This document shows, piece by piece, positions 1 to 9,642 of a DNA stretch of 24,604 nucleotides (position 1 is the first letter of the stretch; the number at the start of each line of letters is the position of its first letter). The position numbers and the translations under genes were made by a program. The stretch is from Mesotaenium endlicherianum (Eukaryota > Streptophyta > Zygnematophyceae > Zygnematales > Mesotaeniaceae). The stretch spans positions 878,803-903,406 of the forward strand of contig WELA01003891.1 of the NCBI GenBank assembly GCA_009602735.1. Reading direction: 5' to 3'. Under the pieces are notes generated by a model that was given only the letters and a program-made list of their open reading frames with translations, ran no database searches and was not told the origin of the DNA.

Positions 1-831
1 GGGGGGGGGGGGTCTGGGGGAGATCCAGATAGACTCCAAGGAGCTGCTGAGGCGCTTGCGTGTCATCCAGGACTACCTCTGCTCCTTTGAGGCCCAGGTG
101 TGTATGCTTATATATGTGTCTGTGTGTGTGTCTCTGTTCGAACCCCCAAATGTGTGTGCGCGCACGTGGTTGTGGGCGTGCCTGCATGAGCCTGTGCGCG
201 TGCGCGTGCGAGTGGGCGTGGCGTGCGCGTGCATGTGCGTGTGCATGTGCGCGTGCGTGGCCATAGGTACCAAAGCTTCTGTGGGCGGGTGCATGCGTGC
301 GATTGGCGCGATCGCCCGCCCGGGTGCATGCTTGTTTGTGAGAGTGTGTGCGCTTGCGCGCCTGATTGTGTGCCTCCCTGCATTGTATCCCCGAGCAACT
401 CTTTCCTTCTCAGCCAGGCACTATATTTGTACTCACATGGCCCTCTGTTGGGACCTTGAATCCGACTCTATCTCTGCGAAAGCACACTCGCATGCAGACT
501 CCGGCCAGCCAGCCTCCCATTCGAGCACATGTGGCAAGCTGATGAGCTCGCCATTGCAGCACCCCATGCAGCTTGCTCATGAGCCTTCCCTGCCTCTGAT
601 ATGCCGCGAATGGCCCTTTTGAGGATTCACAATTGCGTCACTAGGTGCAATCATCCTCCCTCTCTCATGGACAAGCGTGCTGCCTGTGGCTGTGTGCTCC
701 CCCCCCCCTCCCCCCACCTCCTCGGTTTAACGACAGGGCGTCACGGTGGTGGACGTCTCGGCGGCAACGTTTCTGAAGACGCTTGACCGCCTGCACGCCC
801 ACCTGCTGAGCGTGAGTGCACTCCCTCACGC

Positions 832-875
<44 letters not shown>

Positions 876-1796
876 TTGCCCCTCCCAGGTTGCGCCACCA
901 TCTCAATCCCTCTTGGCCCTTTGCTTACGGATGCTCTCCCTGCCCGCTCTCCCTGCTCTGTCGCTCCCATTCACCTCTCCTCATCTCACGTCGCGCAGAC
1001 CCAGGCCTAGAGCTGGGGCTAGGATTAGGGCTAGAATTTTGACCCAGGCTCTGACCAGACTTGGACTCCCCGCTCTCAATCGCTCTCAAGCACGCCCCTC
1101 GAAGTTTGTATAGAAACCCTGGGCCCAAAGCGGGGTTCTGTATTGAGGCTCTGTAGTTTGTTTGCCCGCCCGCCACGTTGCTCGCCACGTGGCATCAGGT
1201 TGAGGGGCTACGCAGCGGCGCTCGACTTTGATGAGTGTCTGCAGCAGCAAAGACCATCAGTGATAGGCTGCTGGCATTTGCGGTGTGCATATCTCAAGAG
1301 CTGCCCCTTCAGCAAATGGTGCGGACGAATGAGCAGAGGCAGCTTTGTAGGCCGTGGATGATGAAGATTTGCGCACTTGAGGGGTCGAGTTTGTGGCTTC
1401 AGTGTGTTATGGTACCCCTTTTGAGCGCCCGCCTGGCGCCATCTGGCTGCCCCCACTCCATGGCACGGAATGCTCTGAGATGCTCCTTGCTAAAAGCCGG
1501 GCATGCCTTTCCTCCATAGGATGAGTCTGGCTCGTCCTTTGGCTTTCTTCGCCCTCGTTTCTCTTCGTGTCTTTGTTTTCACGACTTAGCTTCACCTTGT
1601 ATATATGCATGAACCTAGTGTACTCATTGGTCTGTATACACGTACACACGTATGTGTGTATGTATGTGTGTATGCATGTATATGTGAGTTTGCCGATAGC
1701 TTAATGTAGTATATTCCAAAGGTATTGACTGCAATGTGGGGGGTGCAGTGCATCGAGCGGGGGCTGCAGGATTCTCTCGCCAAGGACAGCTCCTGA
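1..1796 (+). CDS. 3' end of an unrecognised multi-exon gene (partial)
   Basis: The gene runs in from the left edge. Three exons are proposed. Exon a ends at 97 and reads IQIDSKELLRRLRVIQDYL up to CSFEAQ; it may begin after the AG at 21-22, because the preceding G-run looks non-coding. Exon b is 737-811 (GVTVVDVSAATFL to LHAHLLS), flanked by a CAG acceptor and a gtgagt donor. Exon c is 1749-1796 (CIERGLQDSLAKDSS, then TGA), preceded by GCAG. All joins are phase 0 and give one continuous, mostly helical, leucine-rich tail. An alternative last exon begins at 999 and would add only three residues before a TAG at 1008-1010. I do not recognise the family and infer no function. The exon a/b pair is fairly secure; exon c is less so because its acceptor has a poor pyrimidine tract. 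The intron at 98-736 is rich in GT/GC alternation. Confidence 0.5.
98..262. repeat. GT/GC alternating purine-pyrimidine tract in an intron
   Basis: Starting exactly at the splice donor of exon a, the sequence is dominated by gt, gc and tgcg steps, densest at 190-260. Long alternating purine-pyrimidine runs like this are prone to Z-DNA. Reading frames called across it are Cys/Arg/Val-rich low-complexity artefacts. Confidence 0.8.
831..874. repeat. Compound (CT)n-(CA)n microsatellite
   Basis: About 28 bases of CT repeat run into about 16 bases of CA repeat, shortly after the gtgagt donor at 812. Together they form a long pyrimidine-rich stretch inside the intron following exon b of the first gene. 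Confidence 0.9.
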
Positions 1797-3210
1797 TGGG
1801 GGCCGCCAGTGATGGGCGTCCCAGCAGCACGCGTGCTCTCCCTCCGGCAGGCATGCAGACAGGTGGGTGAGGGCTGTGCTTGCCCCCTTGCCCCCCAGCA
1901 GTGACGTCTCAAGCCCATCTCAATGCCCATACGTGCGCATCTGATGCACTGCCGGCCTTGTGCATGCTTGTTCTCACATGCACATGCTGCAGTTCATGAT
2001 GAACCGCTCTCTGCTGTCAATTCTCACCTCCTGGTGCACAGGGCCGTGGCCGTTCAGCTGTTCAGCTCTAGGTTCTTGCACCCAGATTGGCAGTGAGAGC
2101 TTTTAGATTCGTGGCAGGTGGGACTCTCTAACCTGTAAAATGTTCTTTGTGGGTGCTTGTGGGTGATCAGGGAGTGATCTTGCTTGCTTCACAAAAAAGA
2201 AGAGGGGTTACTCCAGATCGAGTTTTGCCCTGCATCGACAGGCTCTATGCAGACATCGCCCTACGTTGCTCGAGCGATCTGCATCGCGTGCAATTTGAAG
2301 TGCCCGTAATGTGACGGCCCCGAGCACACAAGTAAACCTGTGACTGTGAAGAATGTCGAGAGGTCACTCATTATCTGCTTGATTGAGGTTACCTGATCTT
2401 GGTGCACGGATTGTCGGTGGATACCTTTTCACGAGCATGACATCACAAGGAAACTGACTATTGTCATTTGTGAACAGTACTACTGGTTTGACTTCCTCTT
2501 CTTCAGTCGTTTTTCCTCAGAAGTCATCGCCTGTCGAGATCTCCGTCAAAAAGAATAGGCAGTGCTACGTGTTGATCTGCGTGATGTTGCATTCACACAT
2601 GCCTAGAAATAATCACCTCCTTCACAATGCCATAAGATTAGGAGGGGGGAGGGCAGAGGGAGGAAGAGGATGTGGAGAAGCTAGAGTATCAAACGGGGAG
2701 GGGGGGGGATGGGCAAGACAGGAGTAGGTCTCATCTGCCCAACTGATATTGCTCAATATGGGATCAAGAAAGGAGAGTAGTGATTCTGCTCTCACCAAGA
2801 TTAAAGTCCAAAAGTGATGATTACAAGCTGATCAAATAATCATCGAATAACAGCTGCAGCTAGGAAGTAACCAACTCACCAGACTGGATAGATTGGCAAA
2901 GCTAAACTGGTATTACAAAAATGTGTCAAAAAATATTATACATCTTATTTATACAGCTTTCATAGTGAAACAACAAACCTCATGTAATAATATGTGGACA
3001 CTATTAGCTTTTTTATTGATTTTGGAGAAAATAGTACTCCCACCAGTGAATAGGCAAAGAACTACAGGCTTCATAAACCAGGAGGGGAGAATTACTAGTG
3101 TGGTAGATCTACTAACAATATAACATTACTCCAGACAAGCGTCTTATTTAAAAGAGCATCAAATATGTGAGATGCAACATACTGCATATCATGTATCGAG
3201 CACCATGGTT
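1797..3210. other. Convergent intergenic region, no gene seen
   Basis: This lies between the end of the first gene (+) and the stop codon of the phosphatase (-), so it should hold both 3' UTRs. Reading frames here are short and lack splice-supported coding character. A G/A-rich patch lies at 2640-2715, and 2720-3210 is clearly AT-richer than the sequence to the left. I see no RNA gene or mobile element. Confidence 0.6.
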
Positions 3211-6200
3211 TTAAGACAACGCCTCAATGAGTGCGTCAAAGCTATACACAAACCAATCTGCTCCTGCAGCGACAGTGGGGCGGACCTGCACACCTCCGTA
3301 CCCAATGAAGGCATCCGCTGCGCCAGGTCTCCTTGCCTGCTCTTACCAACAGGGTGCAGACAAAGCCACTCCAGGTTCAATAGAGGTGCAGTCCCAGTCA
3401 CCAGTTTCATCAACAGCTGGCATCCCCCATCACGTCTAATACTCATGCAACGCAAGCTAGCCCCGCACATTCTTTACACAACACTTCCTATTTCTGCTGC
3501 TTCTGGAAAATACACTCTTGATGCAAGCTGCTTTCCAATGCCACTAAGTTCCGTGCTTGGGTCCTCATTCCCACTAAGAATAAGTTCACAGCTAACAGAA
3601 TAGGTGGTGCACATTGCTGATCATGTTCACTGCGGAAAGAAAAGGAAGCCACAAAAACTTGGGAGGTGGAAGCGGCAAGCGCGGGCGACCCTCCTGCTCT
3701 CCAAAACCCACACACAGACAGCTAGAGAAATGCTGCTTCTACAGACGCAAGCGCTCCAGGCCAGATGGTGCAGACTCCGTGCACTCTCAGTACTCACAGA
3801 GCCACCACCACCAGTAGAGCAGCAGCAACAGCCAAAGAGGGGACGCAGAAGGCAACAGGCTGTAGTCATACCTCCAGATCAGTTGCACCGTCGCCCAGCA
3901 TTACCAGGCGCTTGTATCCGTGCTCCTGCATCGTCAAATGCACCACACACAGACGGGGCGAGAGACGAGAGGTTGGCATGACTGCGCACGCTTGCGAGCG
4001 CGTTGAGATAACAACTGGAATGTTCACAAGTACCCCAAGAAGCCTCTTATTTGCAGCAGCCAGGCACAAGGACAAACATGCACGACATTGAGGGCACACG
4101 TGGATGTCACTTTTCAACACACACACACACACACATATGTGTGCCCGCTTCTGTGCGTTAGAGCAAGCAGACGTGAAGAGTGATGCTTGTGTGTAGCACA
4201 TAGAGCACACCTTCTTGAGAAGCTCGATGGCGAGGGGCTTGCCGCCGCTCCGGGACGTCGGCTCGTTGCGGTCAAAGCCGGCAAAATCGCCGGTCGCTTC
4301 ATCAAATAGGAGTCTATTGGCAAAGATGCGGCTTAGAGGGATGCTCAGCAGGGCTGCGGCAGGCTAGCACCCACCAGAGGAGGTGGAGCAGCAGGAGCAG
4401 CAGGAAAAGCACCGGCACCGGCACACACACACAGAGAGAAGCACAAAGACACAAGCACAGCAGAGGAAGCAATGAGCACAGCAGGGGCATGGGAGTGTCA
4501 GAGAAGCCCAAAGTTGGGGGCATGGAGATCGTAGTAGACTTCCATCGGAGCGTGCACGGGACACGGCAAAGGCATATTACATAATGAAGAAGGCTATGAC
4601 AATCTTTGTCCAACACCTGGCTGGTCTTACCTAGGGAGGTATCAGAGGCAAGCACTATTGCAATAGATACTCCCTCTACCTACTGAGCTTGTATATACTC
4701 CTCCCGACCGGCATGAGAAAGCGAGAGCAAGCAAAGAAGCAACATAGACAGCACAGACAGTCCGACAATATCAGGCCAATAACATGTCTTCTCAGCCGGG
4801 GGCAAGGTGAGCAACACAGGGGGCGCCAGGGCCATGCGCAGCTTGCCCCACGACACAACGAGACAGGCGAGCTGGAGGGAACCCCCTGCTGGCCCTGGTT
4901 GGTGTTGCACAGTTTTGACTCGAATGCCTTCCAATTGAGGGCCCGAGGGCCAGGAGGGAGATCTTAAGGACTGTGCTTGAGCGTGGGTGGGAGAGCTAGA
5001 GGCAGAGAAAAAGGAGGCGGAATCTACGTTTGCCCCCCCCAAGATCTTCCATATAGAGCAGAAAGCAGAGCAAAAAGGGAGTGCACCACGATACTCAAAA
5101 TCTACATGGATCTAAATACACGGCAAACACGGCATATGTGCCTACACTGAAGCTGCCCATTCGAGGATAGAATCCTCTACAAGCAAGCTCAAATTCAACC
5201 AGCCTGATTGCGACAAAAAAGCCACGAGCCTCCTCAGGCTCCTGCAGACAAGCGTGGCCAAGCATAATGAAAGAGACAGGAGGAGAAACACGCACGCACA
5301 CACACACACACCTCAATCATCTGCCTGAAACCGCCAGACACCAAGTACACATGGGCCCCTCTGGCATGCAGCTTCCTCACCACCTCCTCAATGCCTGGGC
5401 TCAGCCTGCTCAGAATATTGAAAGTCGAAAGTGTTCATTCAGCGAAAATCAACAATAGACCTCGTACTCCCATTTGAATATACTTGTACTCATAGAGAGA
5501 ATCTTCAGCTCTTCCAGACATCCAGTCATCTCAACAAGCAAGACCCATAGCATGCACAGCAAAAGCTATTGAGTGCAGCGGACCTGAACTGGAAGGAGAG
5601 GAGAGATCCCGACTAACCTTGGTGGATGCTCAGCCAAGAAGCGCGTCAGAGTTTCGAGGGAAGGCTCAATAAGGCTCAAGCGGGCGGCAAGAGCATCCTC
5701 AAACTTCACGGAGCCTGTCATGGCCCTGCCAACGACATCCTCGTCAAAATACTGGACCAGGAAATTTAGACGTGGGATGCATTTGCCAGCAGTTGACTGA
5801 AAGTACGCAATCTGTAGATGCAGGAGAACCACCTACTCCCCACCCATTTACCACTATTCTGACTGCCAGCAAGCCACAAATCCATTGACAATATCGTGAA
5901 GTCTGGCCTAAGTATATGCAATGCTGTCATTTGCTATGTGACATTTTCGTGTCAGCAAACAACAGTTGCATTCCCATACTTAAGCCCATTCATGCTTCCA
6001 CCTTACCAGGCATATCTGCCACTGATGACCCACAAGCACTTTTCATAAACCACATCGGACAAGGGATCCACAACATATCCTCCAATTTCAGTCCTCACTG
6101 AATACTTGGTGGTTGGGACAGGTAAACAGTCGTGATCCAACTCACATTGATCGTTACTACAACTCCAGTCAATCACATCTATAATTTTTCAACCATCACT

Positions 6201-6911
6201 TACGATAATACGCGAGTGTCAGTTTACTGCTGTAGGCAAGAAAAGAGGAAGCAGCTCGTGCTGCTGGAGGTAAGCATCTTACTGTGTGGTCCAGGCTGCA
6301 ACGGCCTCTCCGGCTCCACAAAAAGCTGCCAGCTCGTCAATGCCTTCATCAACACAGACTGTGCTGTCTACATCAAAGCACACAGCATCTGCTGTTCTCC
6401 ATATATCTAGTACCTCTGCCAAGGGGGGGAAAGAAAAGACAAAACATGAAGTTCCAACGTAAGCGAAATAAAGAGCAAGGATGTCTCAAATTTCTAGCAA
6501 ATGTATGAAGAAACTCTGCTTTAAACCATATAGAAAAATAATGTTCCCTGTCAGTCACTAAAAGCAGGCAACGAATGACTGGCCAGATTTCTGGCCAGTC
6601 TCGTGACAATAGATGAACCTGGATTAGATACCTGGAGAAGGCGTCAAGTTGACAGCTTGCAAGTCTTTACCCACCTCCAGAGCTTTTGTTGTGATTCGCG
6701 ATGTTTTTTGAGCAGGAAATAGCGGGTTAGATGCTATTCCCAATTTTCTACTCCCAAAGATGATGTGTCTGGCCCGATCCACATTGGAAGAAGAACATGA
6801 GTTGCTGAATGTGACAAACTTCACAGCAGATTTAGAGAAGACCTTGACGGATAAGAGCTGCGATGTTATTAAGGTCCCCGGGCGCCCTGTGACTACTTGG
6901 AGAGCGTGCAT
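3211..6911 (-). CDS. PSP: Phosphoserine phosphatase, plastid type, seven exons, complete
   Basis: Dephosphorylates 3-phosphoserine to serine, the last step of the phosphorylated serine pathway, in the plastid in plants and algae. Exons (- strand): 6911-6671, 6415-6283, 5725-5618, 5405-5312, 4363-4211, 3925-3872, 3336-3211; all introns are GT..AG, phases agree, and the sum is 909 bases (302 aa plus stop). Residues 1-80 are Ser/Lys/Arg-rich with few acidic residues, like a transit peptide. The HAD core follows: DVDST at 95-99 (Asp95 the expected nucleophile, Asp97 the general acid), the DEGIDELAAFCGAGEAVAAW cap start, SGGFRQM at 184-190 (motif II), RSGGK at 230-234 (Lys234, motif III), and GDGATD at 254-259 (motif IV). 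The C-terminus matches the family (GYGGVQVRPTVAAGADWFV, then a TAA at 3213-3211). The start is the first ATG of the open first exon; a slightly different 5' end cannot be excluded. No catalytic residue is missing. Confidence 0.95.
4117..4135. repeat. (AC)n microsatellite in phosphatase intron 5
   Basis: About 19 bases of AC repeat, read as GT on the sense strand of the phosphatase, starting about 75 bases downstream of the exon 5 donor. Confidence 0.9.
5297..5311. repeat. (CA)n tract abutting a phosphatase splice donor
   Basis: On the sense (-) strand the donor of exon 4 is GAG followed at once by gtgtgtgtgtgtg, so the microsatellite itself supplies the 5' splice site. Confidence 0.9.
6571..6604. 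repeat. Inverted repeat (hairpin) in phosphatase intron 1
   Basis: gactggccag at 6577-6586 and ctggccagtc at 6591-6600 are perfect reverse complements around a 4-base loop (attt). The stem extends by four more pairs, acga 6571-6574 with tcgt 6601-6604, past a two-base bulge. It lies in the 255-base first intron of the phosphatase, 70 bases or less from the exon 1 donor. Confidence 0.85.
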
Positions 6912-8014
6912 TGCTGACTAAATGTTGCTATTGAAGCTCACTGGGCCTTGTTAAAGCGACGTAATGAATTGAGCAGCCTCGTGAAAATTTCCCTGCTGAC
7001 AGCGAGTAGGACATTTTGTATGCATCAAAACGGGGTATACCAAAAGGGTTTAAGTCCGTCCTGGTTCGTCCCCAATTTCCAAATATTCCCAGAATTTAAG
7101 AGAACCAAAGACGTGTAGCGAATCATCTTCTGCATTTTGGAGATTCTATTGTATAACTTGGAGTCTCGACGACATACAACGATGATTTGACGTATCCATG
7201 AGAATGCAACTTGTCGGAACTGGTGGGACCCCTCAAAACGTAAGCTCTGGCCACGTCATGTAAAATCTTCGTCGCCATGACCTTAATGTTGAAAGATATG
7301 CAACTTGCAAGGTAACGGAAGAATCAAGATGGTCCTAGTTTGACTTTAGGGACCTCCGGTCAAATCTGCTGCTGCTGTCGGGACCCCAGCAGGCACCACT
7401 TCTCTTAAGATATGGCTGATGATGGCTAGGAAGGCCCATATACTGCAGAAGGATGCCCTTTGCAGGTGCAGAAGCTTTTGACTGATCAATTGCCGTCTGA
7501 GTGGCATTGCAGCGTCCTCTGAAATGAGTACACATAGAGTAATGCTATTTGCAAAATCCACAATGCACAGCATAGAGTCTCTTTGAACGTCACAGAATGA
7601 GGTCCTGATTAGCAAGTTCCTGCTCGTCAAGTCTTGACCACATTGCCTAACACGATCTTATTGTGCTGCACCGATTTATGCTTATCATCTTGTAATACTG
7701 TGCAAGTAATTGAGAAGACCCTCTTTCATGAAGTTGATACCACTTCTTCAGAAGCGGGGTTAACCTGGAGCATGGGCGAAATTTGAGGCTAAGTGGCGAT
7801 GGACGTATTGTCCAATACTCGTAGTGGTTTGTGGGGAGGAGGATAGGAGCTGAAATGCTTCTTTAGTTCCAGCTGTGCTGCTTACGGGCCAGGCAAAGGT
7901 GACAATTTCTATGAGTTCAAATGTACCCCTACTTGAGTTAAATCTTAGATGTCTTTTGTCATGACATGTACTATCCTACATACATTTGACAAAGCACATT
8001 AAGGTGGAGAGAAT
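6912..8014. other. Divergent intergenic region between PSP (-) and the membrane-protein gene (+)
   Basis: This 1.1-kb AT-rich stretch should contain both promoters and 5' UTRs. I see no convincing TATA box or conserved motif. A small patch at 7350-7460 has exon-like reading frames, but none joins in phase to a neighbour. Confidence 0.55.
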
Positions 8015-8620
8015 ATGGCAAGTTCCTTCTTTAGTAGCCAGCTTCATGTGGATCATCAAATCAAGAGGGGAGCACACTTGCCTCACATATTCGGTAGGCT
8101 TCCAGACAGAAGGCCCGGGTCAGGACCTACATATAGAAGACTTTGTGAACATGCTCTGCAGACACGGCCTCAATGCAGGTCATTGTCCTCAGATAATGGT
8201 CGCACTGCTCAAATTAGCTATACCTCAAATGTGAAGATAATTTCCAAAAGACGGGAAGCTGTGCAACATAAGAAAAGTTGGGGCTTTTGCCATGCCCTGA
8301 CGCCTTCAACATCAAGGAGCCAGGCTTCGAGACGGAGTTTTTGGCGGAGGCCAGCAGAGGTGGTAGAAGAAGAGGAGGACTATTTGCAGCCCTCCTTGGA
8401 TGAGGACGAGGCGTGGGGGCAGCCTTTCAGGCTTTCAGAGGGTTGGGCTGATCCAACTCCGGAGAATGTTTTGGCTCTAGGCCTGACAGCTGTTGTAGCA
8501 TTTATATTTCTCCAATTGGTCAGCAAAATTGTCATAGCTGCTCTACTGGTCGTCGTCGCTGCACTCAAGTACACATTCATTGCAGCCGTTCTGATTGCGA
8601 CTGTCATATTCTTCCTGTAA
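8015..8620 (+). CDS. Unrecognised 201-aa protein with plastid-like leader and hydrophobic C-terminal membrane domain
   Basis: An uninterrupted frame starts at ATGGC (MASSFFSSQ...), with an in-frame TAA only 15 bases upstream, and ends at TAA 8618-8620. Residues 1 to about 110 are rich in Ser, Arg, His and Gln and poor in Asp/Glu, resembling an organelle transit peptide. An acidic stretch follows (VVEEEEDYLQP and SLDEDEAWGQP). From about residue 150 to the last residue the chain is almost entirely hydrophobic (LALGLTAVVAFIFLQLV, KIVIAALLVVVAAL, KYTFIAAVLIATVIFFL), consistent with two or three membrane segments ending right at the C-terminus. I recognise no family. A thylakoid or envelope membrane protein is an inference from this layout. 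It is intronless, unlike its neighbours. The true mature region may be only the last 80-90 residues. Confidence 0.6.
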   Translation: MASSFFSSQLHVDHQIKRGAHLPHIFGRLPDRRPGSGPTYRRLCEHALQTRPQCRSLSSDNGRTAQISYTSNVKIISKRREAVQHKKSWGFCHALTPSTSRSQASRRSFWRRPAEVVEEEEDYLQPSLDEDEAWGQPFRLSEGWADPTPENVLALGLTAVVAFIFLQLVSKIVIAALLVVVAALKYTFIAAVLIATVIFFL

Positions 8621-9642
8621 AAGCCTTCTTTGTTGATAATTTACGCATGTGTACTGTGGATATAGATTAGGAAGGTTGTCCTTGGAATTCCACAAATTTG
8701 TGCAACCATTGTGTCACATCCTTATAATCAGCATGGTGACAAAAAGACCATGGCTGCAAGACTGATTATCTTGCTTGTGCCTATGACTGCCTACAACTCT
8801 CTGAAGGGCTTTGAAGTTCAAGCCGTCAAAGCGAACAATGCATTGTTACGTTGATAAGTACAAGATCTTAGCACAAGCTGCAACATATTATTGCCGCACT
8901 AGTCAGCCTGGCCAGACTAACGGTGGTGTTGATAAAGTATGAGGTAAAAATACTTCATGCATGAGTGAGCAGTAACCATGACAATGTGAGTACACATCGC
9001 TGCCCTTGCACACTGGGCAATTTCACGTGAAGCTCTTCTTGCAAATAAGCATTGTAGTATACACGAGAATGTATAAGGATCTAGGCTAACTCACTTCATC
9101 TCTTGATCTCTTCTCGCCCGTTATGTCCTCCCCTGAGATATGTTGCGATAGAGAGTTCTGCAAAACAGAGGACGCAATTGGGACCTTAAGTTGACAATAT
9201 TGACGAATGTGTGCTATGAGGTATAATATAAAACATCGTCTTGCTGCTCAACTCATGTGCAAAAACCCACAGGCGACGCGCACGTGACGTGCACGCGGCA
9301 CAAGATACGTAGAAGCTGGTACTCAGACGGCTCCTTGTGTGTTAAATTTCATCAAAAGAAGAACAATAACTTTTTGGGCCCCCAAGCTGTACCTCATAAA
9401 GGCCACTTAGTGTCGCAACATTTGCAAAGCAAGTGTCTAATAAGAAACACATACAAGTTATGCAAAGAGCATTTGCCAACACCAGTAGAGCACACGAGTG
9501 CTTCTTTCCCCTGCCCTTCACACGAGTTTACAGACATTCGTTGCAGCTCTTACATCAATACTGCAGGCAACCTAGTCCTTGCAACACCCCCAGACCAGCA
9601 AGGCTAATCAAGCACAGCGCCCGCAAACAAAGCGACATGTTA
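8621..9642. other. Convergent intergenic region, no gene seen
   Basis: Lies between the stop of the membrane-protein gene (+) and the proposed stop of the GLOD4-type gene (-). It should hold both 3' UTRs. The 116-aa frame at 9257-9607 (+) has no domain or splice support. A short further GLOD4 exon could lie here but I did not find one. Confidence 0.55.

Noticed and set aside
56..622. 188-codon plus-strand frame at the left edge
   Set aside because: Derived from the GT/GC-rich intron following exon a; repetitive composition and no domain.
1015..1036. Telomere-like phrase (ggctaggattagggctag)
   Set aside because: Only one TTAGGG-like unit with degenerate neighbours; no tandem array.
4314..4332. 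Acceptor inside phosphatase exon 5 (CTAAG at 4333-4332)
   Set aside because: The frame continues through it as PAAALLSIPLSRIFANRLL, matching the family, and the upstream CTAG acceptor restores phase 0.
5726..5832. Upstream extension of phosphatase exon 3 (frame stays open to 5832)
   Set aside because: Using the GGCAG acceptor at 5727-5726 gives a perfect family match across the junction (AAWTT-Q-AMTGS) with correct phase; the extension would insert unrelated residues.
7277..7460. Possible small plus-strand gene (MTLMLKDMQLA, then an exon after ttag)
   Set aside because: The phase-matched join gives only a 34-codon product; the more protein-like frame (GPPVKSAAAVG...) does not match in phase.
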